NCBI GenBank assembly: GCA_964540105.1
Contig: CAZILL010000001.1
Location: 682,001 to 746,000 of the forward strand
Origin: DATKJY01 sp964540105
GTDB lineage: Bacteria > Zixibacteria > MSB-5A5 > GN15 > FEB-12
Reading direction: 5' to 3'
Length of the DNA stretch: 64,000 nucleotides
A model generated the notes under the pieces. That model was not told where the DNA came from. It worked only from the letters and a program-made list of their open reading frames with translations, and made no database searches. The position numbers and the translations under genes are program-made. Of this stretch, positions 41,104-50,338 are shown in pieces (within the stretch, counting starts at the first letter, position 1; each line of letters begins with the position of its first letter).

Positions 41104-41123
41104 ATCCGAAGGCGCCTTCGGAT
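41104..41123. repeat. Perfect 20-bp palindrome upstream of dockerin-like gene
   Basis: A perfect palindrome centred on GGCGCC lies in the 113-bp gap between two rightward genes. It could be a regulator site, or fold as a hairpin ending the upstream transcript. No U-run follows. Confidence 0.5.
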
Positions 41124-41152
41124 GTTGATCGGTAACGGGAAAGGAGCGACAG

Positions 41153-41644
41153 ATGAGGTCGTTCATTAAGATATTGACAGGTTGTTTTGTGGTAATCATC
41201 GCGACAATGCTAATTGTAGCCGCTGACGATGTGAAAGTCCAGGTGAGCCAGAGTCCAGCAGTCGGTGAGCATATAGAGTGGCAGGTGATCTCGAGTGGCG
41301 GAGGGCGCGGAAGCTCCGCAAGCTATGTAGTCAACGCGACTATCGGTCAGACCGCGGTTGGGGAGGTTGCGTCAGCCAGCTACAAAATCAAGCAGGGTTT
41401 TTGGCAGACTTTTGGACCAATCGCATGCTGTATAGGTTCGACGGGGAATGTCGATGGATCGGGAGACGGCGTCGTTGACATTTCGGATGTCTTTGCTATG
41501 GTGGATTACCTGGGCGCGAGTGTGCCGCTTTCGAGTTGTCCGGATGAGAACGATGTTAATATCGATGGTACGATCGATATTTCGGACCTGTTTGCACTGA
41601 TCGACTACCTGACAGGCGCGGTAGGGTTACCGATTTGTCCGTAA
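41153..41644 (+). CDS. Small exported protein with dockerin-like C-terminus
   Basis: A 163-residue exported protein behind a good AAAGGAG site. A signal peptide (about 1-24) is followed by a short beta domain (YVVNATIGQTAVGEVASASYKIKQGFW region, about 58-85). The C-terminal module (41426-41644) has VVDISDVFAMVDYLG, TIDISDLFALIDYL, a leading CC and terminal ICP. That module is shared with the 14-kb FG-GAP protein and the 24-kb thrombospondin-3 protein. As a protein that is little more than module, it may be a minimal adaptor or a remnant of a larger protein. Confidence 0.75.
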   Translation: MRSFIKILTGCFVVIIATMLIVAADDVKVQVSQSPAVGEHIEWQVISSGGGRGSSASYVVNATIGQTAVGEVASASYKIKQGFWQTFGPIACCIGSTGNVDGSGDGVVDISDVFAMVDYLGASVPLSSCPDENDVNIDGTIDISDLFALIDYLTGAVGLPICP

Positions 41645-41687
41645 GACGTCACTTTGCGTTGTAAAGACATATTCGGCGGAATGCCCG

Positions 41688-41882
41688 ATGGCCCTTGAAG
41701 TCTACAACGTCCTCGGGCAGAAAGTGCGTGCGCTCGCGAACGGTCCAATGCCCGCCGGGTATCACTCTATCGAGTGGAACAGTACCAACGACGCCGGCCA
41801 GCCGGTCAGCTCGGGCGTCTACCTGTACCGTTTGACAGCCGGCGAATTCGTCGAGACAAAGAAAATGATATTACTCAAGTAG
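41688..41882 (+). pseudogene. Stranded type-A sorting/FlgD-like C-terminal fragment
   Basis: 64 codons encode LEVYNVLGQKVRAL, then AGYHSIEWNSTNDAGQPVSSGVYLYRLTAG and a KKMILLK end. This is a near-complete FlgD-Ig/type-IX-secretion-type C-terminal domain, normally the last 60-80 residues of a large secreted protein. Here it stands alone, with no ribosome site before ATG 41688. The frame stays open back to about 41643, in a different frame from the preceding dockerin-like gene. I read it as the 3' remnant of a lost or frameshifted gene. Confidence 0.6.
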
Positions 41883-42100
41883 ATTGCCCGTGCGCAAGTT
41901 AAGGTGTTACAACGCGATAATCGCAAAAGCCCGCTGCTGGAGCCAGATTTCGCCAAAAAACGAGGAAAAAGTCCTTGACAGAACCTCGGAATGGATTAAG
42001 TTGGCTATATTAGCGGGAGAGTTGTACCGCGTTAACTTGTCGGACCTATTGAGAAACAAATTGCTATTGATGTACAGATTCATCTAGAAAAGGAGAGTAG

Positions 42101-42694
42101 ATGCGTAAGGTATTTCTCACAGCTCTTTTGGCCGCGCTGATTGTGCCGACCATGAGCTTTGCGATGTCGTTCTCGACTGCGCCCGGCTACGGGGCCGCGG
42201 CCCACCTCGACCCCGATCCCTTCCTGTCCGAATGGCTCGGCGTCAACGGCTCACTTGCCGATGGGCTCACCTTCTCCGCCTTCAATCCCGGCGATGTCGC
42301 GACCATGAATATCGCCGTGACGCTCGACTACTTCGCGGACATTGGTTCCTACGAGTGGCTGTCGGTATGGGCCGACTGGAATCAGGATCATGTGTTCGAT
42401 AACAGCGAACTCATCTACAACCTGAATGACATCTGGTTTGACAACGGGACCACGAATCTGGCTGTCAATCTGAACGTCCCGCTGACCGCAAGTCTGGGAA
42501 GCACCTGGCTTCGCGCTCGTATCACCGCCGACGGGCCGTTGGACCCGCTCGGTGACTACTTCACCGGTGAGATCGAGGATCACCAGATCGCTGTCGGCGA
42601 CCAGAACGCCATTCCTGAACCGACCACCATGGCTCTGTTCGCGCTGGGTTTGATGGGCGCCGGAGTCTTCGGAAAGAAGAAGATCAGCAAGTAA
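42101..42694 (+). CDS. PEP-CTERM sorting-domain protein with GEVED-like domain
   Basis: A 197-residue exported protein; AAGGAG precedes the ATG. A signal peptide (about 1-21) and a beta domain with WADWNQDHVFDNSELI and GEIEDHQIAV (GEVED-domain pattern) are followed by the sorting signal: PEP at 172-174, the hydrophobic ALFALGLMGAGVF and a basic KKK tail. PEP-CTERM proteins are cut and anchored by exosortase (EpsH/XrtA) in strains that make exopolysaccharide. No exosortase is in this window, but a FemAB-like gene and polysaccharide genes occur at 50-64 kb. A TTGACA at 41975 has no -10 at proper spacing. Confidence 0.85.
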   Translation: MRKVFLTALLAALIVPTMSFAMSFSTAPGYGAAAHLDPDPFLSEWLGVNGSLADGLTFSAFNPGDVATMNIAVTLDYFADIGSYEWLSVWADWNQDHVFDNSELIYNLNDIWFDNGTTNLAVNLNVPLTASLGSTWLRARITADGPLDPLGDYFTGEIEDHQIAVGDQNAIPEPTTMALFALGLMGAGVFGKKKISK

Positions 42695-42745
42695 CATTTG
42701 TAAACGATTCTGAGTGCGCCGAGCAGCACGGCGCACAAGAAACCG

Positions 42746-42776
42746 AGGCAGGGTCGAATCTGACCCTGCCTTTTCT
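42746..42776 (+). terminator. Intrinsic terminator after PEP-CTERM gene
   Basis: A perfect 10-bp GC-rich stem (42746-42755 with 42762-42771), 6-nt loop and a TTTCTT tail. Confidence 0.8.
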
Positions 42777-42818
42777 TGTGCGGACTTCTACCGTCGGAAT
42801 GTGCGACGAATCAATCCC

Positions 42819-42847
42819 TTGAAGCTTCGGACACAATCTACTATCTT
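42819..42847 (+). promoter_or_regulatory. Possible promoter of the M1-like peptidase gene
   Basis: TTGAAG (42819-42824), 17-nt spacer, TATCTT (42842-42847), about 38 bp before the ATG at 42886. Confidence 0.4.
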
Positions 42848-42885
42848 CAGCGTCAGGTTTTGCGACGTCCTAATTCGGAGGTAGA

Positions 42886-44997
42886 ATGAAAGTCCTGCGA
42901 TTGATGATCATGATCGCCCTAAGCGGACAGGCGATGGCGGCGAATTCGGTCAACTTCGAGAGTCATCGGATACAGATAACCCTTGATGTCACTTCTCATA
43001 CAGCGCTGATATGCGATAGCGGCACGGTAGCGCTTGAGGCGGGATGGAACAAGTTCTCTGTGAGTCGCACCGCTGAGATCAGTGCGTTTGCCGTTTCAGG
43101 GAAGCGCTGTGAGTACGTCGTCGCCATTCCGAAGGACAGCGCCTCGTTGCCGGATGAAATCCGGGCCGATCTGGCAACCGACACGGTCGCACCTTCCGCA
43201 AAGCTGATTTTCTTCAAGGCCAGGCAGGCGGAAACCACGTCGTTCGCGTTGACTTTCAAGGCTGCCATTCAGGAAGATGTCGCCAATGTTCGCTTCTCGC
43301 GAGAGGCGGTCGGAAATGAAGTCTCCGGCACTATTCTTGATCAGGGAGCCTACTTAAGCTCTTCGGCGTTCTTCTACCCTCAGGGGAGTGAGAAACTGGC
43401 GAAGTATACAGTCACTGCGGACATCCCGGCAACATGGGAATCGGTCAGCGATGGAAACCGGGTCGCATCAGAGATCAAAGGGGACCGCAGAGTTCAAGTT
43501 TGGGCGAATCCGTTTTCGTCCGACGGGTGCGTGTTCATGGCCGCCCCTTATGTAGCCAAGAGCGCTCCTGTCGGCAATACCGAAGTTGTCTGCCTCTTCT
43601 TTGAGGCTGATACCGGGTTGGTTGACAACTACCTGAAAGCAACGTCGAAGTACATCAGTATGTATACCGACCTTATTGGCACGTATCCTTTTTCGCGCTT
43701 TACGGTCGCGGAAAATTTCTTCCCAACCGGTTACGGAATGCCGGGCTGGACCCTGCTCGGCCAGAGCGTGCTTCGTCTTCCGTTCATCATTAGTTCGTCG
43801 CTCGGCCATGAGGTTCTACACAACTGGTGGGGCAACAGCGTATACGTTGACTACGAGCGCGGCAATTGGTGCGAGGGGATGACTGTCTACGGTGCCGACT
43901 ATCGCTACAAACTGGCCGAATCTCCCGCCGCCGCCCGTGAGTGCCGAAAGGACATTCTGAAGCAATACGTCAGCTACGTGAGCAAGGACAAGGACTTTCC
44001 TATTCGCCAGTTCACCTCGCGCACCAGCCCAAACACTCGGACTATCGGCTATAACAAGGCGATGATGGTCATCCACATGATCGAAGAGGAGATCGGGAGT
44101 GCGGCGTTCAATGATGCGTGGAAGTTGGTATATCAAGAACACGTGGGTCGGAAGATTTCGTGGGAGGAGTGGATTACGGCTTTTGCGCAAACGAGCGGGA
44201 AGGATTTGTCGTATATCATTCCCCAGTGGATCGATCGGACCGGTGCCCCGCTTCTCGGACTGGAATTTCTAGGGAGAAGCGCAGGCAAGAAGGCCGGGAC
44301 GGAGACGATCCGTTTGAAAATTTCCGAAAAGAGTGGCTCGGGCTACCGTCTGCGAGTTCCGGTTCGGGTAGAAGGTTCACAAACTGCCGTTGACACAGTC
44401 GTTCTCATGGAATCTGGCGAGGTTCTGGTTGATATGCTGATACCTGAGGGGTCGAAGTCAGTGGGGTTGGACCCCGAATATCATCTGTTCCGCCGACTGT
44501 ACCCTGAAGAGGTAGAGCCGATTATCTCAGCAGTCATTGGAGCGCCTGCACGCGCTTTTGTCACGAACGCGAGTTCGGAAGACGAGCGCAGCTTGTTCAA
44601 GTCGTTTGGTGACAATCTGTCAGAGGATACTATCGAAGTTGTACCAGAAATGAAACTCGATTCACTCTCGCGCTCGGTGGTACCGGTCATACTGAATCCG
44701 TCTGTTCTTCCAGAGTATCTCGCGAATCGCGTTCGAGTTACTCCCGACTCAGTCACACTTGCCGGATCGACCTACTTGCGCCCAGGACACACCGTTGTCT
44801 TGACTGGGCAGTCATGGAACGGATTCGAGAAGTACATGGTTATGCTTTCGAACGATGTGGCGTCGCTACCGCGTCTTGGTCAGTTGATTCCTCACTACGG
44901 CAAGTACTCGTACCTTGTTTTCGAAGGTGCAAAGAACGTCGCCAAAGGGCAGTGGGAGATCGATCAATCCCCACTGAGAGTGGCCATTGGAAAATAG
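42886..44997 (+). CDS. Exported M1-family-like metallopeptidase
   Basis: A 703-residue exported protein with a short signal peptide (about 1-19, GQAMAA). The zinc site is H308-E309-x2-H312 in GHEVLHNWWGNSVYV, with the third ligand E330 in NWCEGMTVYGADY. The spacing is 17 residues against 18 in classical M1 enzymes. The GxMEN substrate loop is replaced by a GYGMPGW segment upstream, so classical aminopeptidase N activity is doubtful. A conserved GYNKAMMVIHMIEEEIG segment follows. The C-terminal ~200 residues are of unknown fold. It is probably a periplasmic or surface peptidase. Confidence 0.8.
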   Translation: MKVLRLMIMIALSGQAMAANSVNFESHRIQITLDVTSHTALICDSGTVALEAGWNKFSVSRTAEISAFAVSGKRCEYVVAIPKDSASLPDEIRADLATDTVAPSAKLIFFKARQAETTSFALTFKAAIQEDVANVRFSREAVGNEVSGTILDQGAYLSSSAFFYPQGSEKLAKYTVTADIPATWESVSDGNRVASEIKGDRRVQVWANPFSSDGCVFMAAPYVAKSAPVGNTEVVCLFFEADTGLVDNYLKATSKYISMYTDLIGTYPFSRFTVAENFFPTGYGMPGWTLLGQSVLRLPFIISSSLGHEVLHNWWGNSVYVDYERGNWCEGMTVYGADYRYKLAESPAAARECRKDILKQYVSYVSKDKDFPIRQFTSRTSPNTRTIGYNKAMMVIHMIEEEIGSAAFNDAWKLVYQEHVGRKISWEEWITAFAQTSGKDLSYIIPQWIDRTGAPLLGLEFLGRSAGKKAGTETIRLKISEKSGSGYRLRVPVRVEGSQTAVDTVVLMESGEVLVDMLIPEGSKSVGLDPEYHLFRRLYPEEVEPIISAVIGAPARAFVTNASSEDERSLFKSFGDNLSEDTIEVVPEMKLDSLSRSVVPVILNPSVLPEYLANRVRVTPDSVTLAGSTYLRPGHTVVLTGQSWNGFEKYMVMLSNDVASLPRLGQLIPHYGKYSYLVFEGAKNVAKGQWEIDQSPLRVAIGK

Positions 44998-45063
44998 CCG
45001 ACGTCTCCCTATCAACGCCCTCGGAACGAAAGCCCCTTGCAGTCCGTTAGGCAGTCAGTAATC

Positions 45064-46137
45064 ATGTTCAGCAAGTTTCCATCATGCTCGATACCGGCGG
45101 CGTTTGGGTTAGCCGTCTGCTGCTTGCTCTTTCACGGATGCAGCAAGGGAACTGGCAAACAGGCCGATCGCGCCGGAGCTGCCGGCAAGGGCGGAGTACC
45201 GATCGAAGCGAGGATAATCCGACCGGAGCTCCTTCGTAACACGATCCACGCCACTGGAACCCTGCTGGCCAATGAAGAAGTCGAGTTGAGATCGGAGATT
45301 TCAGGACGAGTGACCGGCGTCTACTTTCAGGAAGGAAAGAAAGTTAAGAAAGGGGAACTCCTGCTGAAGATCAATGATCGAGAGCTGAAGGCACGGCTCA
45401 AGGGGAAGGAAATCGAAGAAAAGCAGGCTTCAGACGAAGAGACGCGCCGTCGAAAGCTCTTTGAGATCAGCGCCATCAGTCAGGAAGAGTACGACCGAAT
45501 CCTCAATGTGCTTCGTAAAGTTCAGGCTGAGAAAGAGGCTATTGAGTCGCAATTGGCGGAAACAGAGATTAGAGCACCGTTCGACGGCCGCCCCGGACTG
45601 CGCTACATCAGCGAAGGTGGTTTCATTACCCCGGCTCTGCTCGCGGCCACGATTCAGGAAGTTGACCCGATGAAGGTCGAATTCTCGGTGCCGGAAAAAT
45701 ATGCGCCCCTTCTCAAGATCGGGCTTGGAATTCTGTTGCACGTTACCGAGGAAGAGCAAGGGCACACCGGCAACGTCTTTGCCGTGGAATCGAAGATCGA
45801 TCCCGGCACCCGTACCATCAAAGCCAGAGCAAAGATCCCCAACCCCGGTGATAGCCTGATCCCCGGCTCATTCGCGAAAATCGAGATTACTCTTCAAGAG
45901 ATACCCGACGCGATCCTTATTCCCTCCGAGGCGGTGATCCCGGAGATGAAGGGTGAAATGGTCTATATCGCCAGCAACGGCAAAGCGCGAGCTGTCCCAG
46001 TCAAGACAGGGATCAGGACGGACCGGAAAATTCAGGTCGTCCAGGGATTGTCCGTCAACGATACACTCATTGTCTCAGGACTCCTGCAATTGTCGGACGG
46101 CAAGGAAGTCTCGATAAGAACGCTCACTGGCAATTGA
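45064..46137 (+). CDS. RND efflux periplasmic adaptor lipoprotein
   Basis: A 357-residue membrane-fusion protein. ATG 45064 places a signal with lipobox HGC (Cys26) at the N-terminus; an in-frame TTG nine codons upstream is less likely. It has the lipoyl half-motifs (ELRSEISGRVTGVYFQEGKKVKKGELLLKI), a coiled-coil hairpin, IRAPFDGRPGLRYISEGGFITP and a beta-barrel with IPDAILIPSEAV. It links the RND pump encoded 12 bp downstream to an outer-membrane channel. No TolC-type gene is present here. Confidence 0.9.
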   Translation: MFSKFPSCSIPAAFGLAVCCLLFHGCSKGTGKQADRAGAAGKGGVPIEARIIRPELLRNTIHATGTLLANEEVELRSEISGRVTGVYFQEGKKVKKGELLLKINDRELKARLKGKEIEEKQASDEETRRRKLFEISAISQEEYDRILNVLRKVQAEKEAIESQLAETEIRAPFDGRPGLRYISEGGFITPALLAATIQEVDPMKVEFSVPEKYAPLLKIGLGILLHVTEEEQGHTGNVFAVESKIDPGTRTIKARAKIPNPGDSLIPGSFAKIEITLQEIPDAILIPSEAVIPEMKGEMVYIASNGKARAVPVKTGIRTDRKIQVVQGLSVNDTLIVSGLLQLSDGKEVSIRTLTGN

Positions 46138-46149
46138 CGCCGCGCAGAT

Positions 46150-49100
46150 ATGAATATCTCGTCTATCAGCATCGACCGCCCGGTTCTGTCGATCGTTCTT
46201 TCGATTCTCATCATACTCTTCGGAGCAATCGGGTTTCTGTTCTTGGGTGTCCGCGAGTATCCGAGCGTTGACCCGCCCATCGTTACCGTCAACACGAACT
46301 ACACGGGTGCGAATGCCGAGGTTATCGAATCGCAAATAACCGAACCGCTCGAAGAATCCATCAATGGCATTGCCGGTATCCGTTCCCTGACCTCATCCAG
46401 CAGCGACGGTCGAAGCCGGATCACGGTCGAATTCCAGCTCGGAGTCGAGATGGATGTCGCCGCCAACGATGTTCGTGATCGGGTATCGAGGGCCATTCGT
46501 AATCTTCCGCCCGATGTCGATCCGCCGACCGTTGAAAAATCCGATGCCGACGCCAATCCAATTCTGTCTGTGACCGTACAGAGCGACAAGCGCTCGCTGC
46601 TCGATCTCTCGGCGATAGCCAACAACGTGTTCAAAGAACGTCTTCAGACCATCCCGGGAGCCAGCGAAGTCATGATCTGGGGGGAGAAGAAGTATTCAAT
46701 GAAACTGCTGATTGACCCCGCTCGACTTGCAGCACACAATCTCACACCGCTCGACCTTCGCAACGCCCTGGATCGCGAGAATGTCGAACTCCCGTCAGGA
46801 AGGATTGAAGGGTACGGCACGGAGCTTTCCATACGCACGTTCGGGCGACTATCCACGCCGGAGGAATTTAATGAATTGATCGTCAAGGAAGAGCGCGGCT
46901 CAGTGGTCAGGCTGCGGGACATTGGCCAGGCCGTGCTGGCACCCGAGAACGAACGGACCATTCTGCGCGGCAATGGCGGCGTTCCGATGGTTGCCGTTGC
47001 CATCGTTCCCCAACCCGGATCAAATCACATTGCGATCGCCGACGAATTCCATCGCCGCCTCGGTCAAATCAAGCGGGATCTTCCCGAGGATATCAGGATC
47101 AACGTGGCCATGGATACGACCGCTAATATCCGCAAGGCCATTTCCGAGGTAGTGGAAACCATCCTGATTGCTTTCTGCCTCGTTCTGCTTGTCATCTTTG
47201 TGTTTCTTCGACATTGGCGAACTACAATCATCCCGATGCTGGCGATACCTATTTCGCTCGTTGGCGCTTTCTTCATCATGTACATCGCCGGCTTTTCGAT
47301 CAATATCCTGACTCTGCTTGGGATCGTGCTCTCTACTGGAATCGTCGTTGATGACGCTATCGTCGTTCTGGAGAACATCTACAAGAAGATCGAAAACGGT
47401 ATGCCACCATTGGAAGCAGGGCATAAGGGGTCGAAGGAAATCATCTTCGCGATCATTTCCACAACCATCACTCTGGCTTCTGTGTTTCTTCCCATCATCT
47501 TTCTCCAGGGGCTTACCGGGCGCCTATTTCGCGAGTTTGGGGTGGTCGTAGCCGGATCGGTTCTGATTTCGGCCTTCGTGTCGTTAACACTCACGCCCAT
47601 GATGAGTGCCCGCCTGTTGCACAAACCCGCGCATGAGAATAAGTTTTTTGAATTGAGCGAGAGATGGTTCACTCAGCTCATTGCGGGGTATCACCGCTCA
47701 TTGCGAATCTTTGTCGATCAGAGGTGGGTTGCGCTGGTCATTATGGGCGCGTCCATTGCCATTATAGTGGGTTTGGGGTCGATCATTCAGTCGGAGCTGG
47801 CGCCTCTTGAAGACAAGAGCCGCCTCATGATAAATGTTACCGCTCCGGAAGGAACGTCGTACGAAGCTATGTACGACTACATGGGGAAACTCATCGTCCT
47901 GGTCGACACGCTTCCTGGGAAGTCCGTGATCGTGTCCGCCACTGCCGGAGGCGGGGGAACAGGCGGTGTCAATAGCGGCTTTGTCAGAATCATGCTCAAG
48001 GACCCGACGGAGCGGAAGTTGAGCCAGCAGCAGACAGCGGACAAACTGACCGCCCAAATCAGAGACTATTCATTCGCCAGAGCCTACGTCACGCAGGAAC
48101 AAACGATCGGCGGCGGCGGGCGTGGCCGCGGGCTTCCGGTCCAGTTTGTCATACAGTCCCCGACTCTGGAGAAACTCAGGGAAGTGATTCCACCCTTCAT
48201 GGAGAGAGCGCAGACCAATCCGGCGTTTCAGGTGGTTGATCTTGATCTCAAGTTCAACAAGCCCGAAATGACGATTGAGATCGACCGGGATCGAGCGCGG
48301 GCGCTGGGCGTTACCGTTCGCGACATCGCGCAGACTCTTCAGCTCTACTTCAGTGGACAGCGTTACGGGTTCTTTCTCTACAGCGGCAAGCAATACTCGG
48401 TGATCGCGCAAGCCAACCGCGCCAACCGCAGCGAGCCGCTCGATCTCAAGTCGCTCTATGTCCGGAACAACCGCGGTGAGTTGGTCCAGCTCGACAATGT
48501 GATCACGATGTCCTATCGAAGCAGCCCGCCCCAGTTGTATCGCTTCAACCGTTACGTGGCCGCAACTGTCATGGCATCACCCGCCAGTGGATACACACTC
48601 GGAGGAGCGATCGATGCCATGAATGTGATTGCCGACAGCACCCTGGACGAATCCTTCTCGACCAGCCTCGCCGGAGTCGCCAAGGAGTATGCCGACAGCT
48701 CGAATACCCTGCTTTTCGCCTTCATGCTGGCTTTGATCTTAGTCTATCTGATCCTCTCGGCACAATTTGAAAGCTTCTCAGATCCCCTGACCATCATGTT
48801 CACCGTCCCGCTCGCTCTGGCGGGAGCTGTGCTCTCGCTCTGGCTCTTTGGGCAAACCTTCAACATTTTCAGCCAGATCGGCATTATTGCTTTGATCGGG
48901 ATAGTCACGAAGAACGGCATTCTGATCGTCGAATTCGCCAATCAGCGAAAGGCCCAGGGTCTATCCATCAAGGAGGCTGTCGTCGATGCGGCCGTTCAAC
49001 GCTTCCGACCTATCTTGATGACCAGTCTTGCGACGGTCTTTGGCGTGCTGCCCATCGCGCTGGCGCTGGGCGCTGCCGCGAAGAGCAGGGTCTCGATGGG

Positions 49101-49242
49101 AATTGTGATCATTGGCGGGCTGCTATTCTCGCTCGGATTGACTCTATACGTGATCCCAGCCCTGTACACATACCTGTCAGCACACCGCATGAAGTCACCT
49201 GCAGGTGAGCTGATAGAAGTGACCGAAACCAAGGCATTATGA
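46150..49242 (+). CDS. RND (AcrB/HAE1-type) multidrug efflux transporter
   Basis: A 1030-residue inner-membrane pump with the expected 12 helices and two large periplasmic loops. The N-terminal SISIDRPVLSIVLSILIILFG, proton-relay D401-D402 (GIVVDDAIVVLENI) and the C-terminal NGILIVEFANQ and RFRPILMTSLATVFGVLPIALA are HAE1 signatures. It uses the proton gradient to expel hydrophobic compounds. Length is typical for the family (1000-1060). It forms an operon with the upstream adaptor. Confidence 0.94.
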   Translation: MNISSISIDRPVLSIVLSILIILFGAIGFLFLGVREYPSVDPPIVTVNTNYTGANAEVIESQITEPLEESINGIAGIRSLTSSSSDGRSRITVEFQLGVEMDVAANDVRDRVSRAIRNLPPDVDPPTVEKSDADANPILSVTVQSDKRSLLDLSAIANNVFKERLQTIPGASEVMIWGEKKYSMKLLIDPARLAAHNLTPLDLRNALDRENVELPSGRIEGYGTELSIRTFGRLSTPEEFNELIVKEERGSVVRLRDIGQAVLAPENERTILRGNGGVPMVAVAIVPQPGSNHIAIADEFHRRLGQIKRDLPEDIRINVAMDTTANIRKAISEVVETILIAFCLVLLVIFVFLRHWRTTIIPMLAIPISLVGAFFIMYIAGFSINILTLLGIVLSTGIVVDDAIVVLENIYKKIENGMPPLEAGHKGSKEIIFAIISTTITLASVFLPIIFLQGLTGRLFREFGVVVAGSVLISAFVSLTLTPMMSARLLHKPAHENKFFELSERWFTQLIAGYHRSLRIFVDQRWVALVIMGASIAIIVGLGSIIQSELAPLEDKSRLMINVTAPEGTSYEAMYDYMGKLIVLVDTLPGKSVIVSATAGGGGTGGVNSGFVRIMLKDPTERKLSQQQTADKLTAQIRDYSFARAYVTQEQTIGGGGRGRGLPVQFVIQSPTLEKLREVIPPFMERAQTNPAFQVVDLDLKFNKPEMTIEIDRDRARALGVTVRDIAQTLQLYFSGQRYGFFLYSGKQYSVIAQANRANRSEPLDLKSLYVRNNRGELVQLDNVITMSYRSSPPQLYRFNRYVAATVMASPASGYTLGGAIDAMNVIADSTLDESFSTSLAGVAKEYADSSNTLLFAFMLALILVYLILSAQFESFSDPLTIMFTVPLALAGAVLSLWLFGQTFNIFSQIGIIALIGIVTKNGILIVEFANQRKAQGLSIKEAVVDAAVQRFRPILMTSLATVFGVLPIALALGAAAKSRVSMGIVIIGGLLFSLGLTLYVIPALYTYLSAHRMKSPAGELIEVTETKAL

Positions 49243-49258
49243 GGATTGGCAGAAACGA

Positions 49259-49657
49259 ATGCACGAACTGGCCCTCGCTGACACCATCGTTCAGACCGTG
49301 ATGGCGGAATTGGATAAGAACCGATGGCAGTCGGTGAGCACCATTGCACTGCGCCTTGGCGCTCTCTCGGACGTTGTCCCGGAATCATTGGCGTTTGGAT
49401 TCGAGGCCTTAACCCGCGACACGGTGCTCGCAAGTACTACGCTCTCCATAGAACGAATCGAGGCGCGCGGGCACTGTCAAGCCTGCGAACACAATTTCAC
49501 CGTCGCTGATCTCTGTTTCGTATGTCCGCAGTGCAGAAGCCGCGACGTTAGCCTGACTCACGGTATGGAACTCGACGTCGCTTACCTCGAAGTGGAAGAA
49601 TGCGCTTCGGATGGATTGCAAGAGGTAAACCGCGAAAGCAGACAGGCGCCTCGATGA
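49259..49657 (+). CDS. hypA: Hydrogenase maturation nickel chaperone HypA
   Basis: A 132-residue HypA. The N-terminal MHE nickel-binding motif is intact, and the zinc site is C73-x2-C76 with C89-x2-C92. It delivers nickel to NiFe-hydrogenase together with HypB. The last 4 bases overlap hypB. The tail beyond residue ~115 is slightly longer than usual. No hydrogenase structural gene is in the window. Confidence 0.93.
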   Translation: MHELALADTIVQTVMAELDKNRWQSVSTIALRLGALSDVVPESLAFGFEALTRDTVLASTTLSIERIEARGHCQACEHNFTVADLCFVCPQCRSRDVSLTHGMELDVAYLEVEECASDGLQEVNRESRQAPR

Positions 49658-50325
49658 CTGAAAGAATCGACATTGAACGCAAAGTGCTCTCTGAAAACGA
49701 TCGTCTGGCGGCGGTACTGAGGGAGGAGTTCAGCCGCCACAAAGTAGTCACACTGAACTTAGTCAGTTCCCCGGGTTCCGGCAAGACCAGTCTTCTTGAA
49801 AGGACCCTCGCGGAGCTGAATGACACGCTTCGGATTGCCCTCATCGCCGGAGACGTGCAAACCGACAACGATGCTCGCCGGCTCTCCATAGCCGGGGGCA
49901 GGGTGGTCCGCCCAATTGTTACCGGTGGAGCCTGCCATCTTGACGCACGGATGGTTACTAATGCGCTCACCGAAATCGATCTCGAAGGACTCGACCTGCT
50001 CTTTATTGAGAACGTCGGGAACCTTGTCTGTCCGTCAAGTTATGATCTTGGGGAAGACATGAAGGTCGTTCTGATCAGTGTGACCGAGGGGGACGATAAG
50101 CCGCTTAAGTATCCTGGCATGTTCCGGCGATCAATGGCCATGATCATCAACAAGATCGATCTATTGCCATACTGCGAGTTTGATCTCGATCGTGTCAAAA
50201 CAAACGCGGTGGCAATCAACGGTCAATTGGCGATTCTCGAGATGTCATGTCGAACTAATCAAGGGCTTGAGCTTTGGTTTCACTGGCTCAGGCAATTGGT
50301 TCAAGCGAAGAAACAGAAGGGATAG
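49654..50325 (+). CDS. hypB: Hydrogenase maturation GTPase HypB
   Basis: A 223-residue HypB starting at ATG 49654 in the ATGA overlap with hypA. The P-loop is SSPGSGKTS; GGACHLDA carries the conserved Cys-His of the metal site; NKIDLLPY is the guanine-binding NKxD. There is no His-rich N-terminal stretch, so it lacks the nickel-storage extension of some homologues. GTP hydrolysis drives nickel transfer to hydrogenase. It converges on the Wzz-like gene with 13 bp between. Confidence 0.94.
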   Translation: MTERIDIERKVLSENDRLAAVLREEFSRHKVVTLNLVSSPGSGKTSLLERTLAELNDTLRIALIAGDVQTDNDARRLSIAGGRVVRPIVTGGACHLDARMVTNALTEIDLEGLDLLFIENVGNLVCPSSYDLGEDMKVVLISVTEGDDKPLKYPGMFRRSMAMIINKIDLLPYCEFDLDRVKTNAVAINGQLAILEMSCRTNQGLELWFHWLRQLVQAKKQKG

Positions 50326-50338
50326 AGCCTGCGGGCAG

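Noticed and set aside
41975..42011. Sigma70 promoter for the PEP-CTERM gene from TTGACA and TATATT
   Set aside because: The boxes are 25 bp apart, outside workable spacing; no sigma54-type box was found either.
49259..50325. Hydrogenase gene cluster
   Set aside because: Only hypA and hypB are present; flanking genes are an RND pump and a Wzz-like protein.
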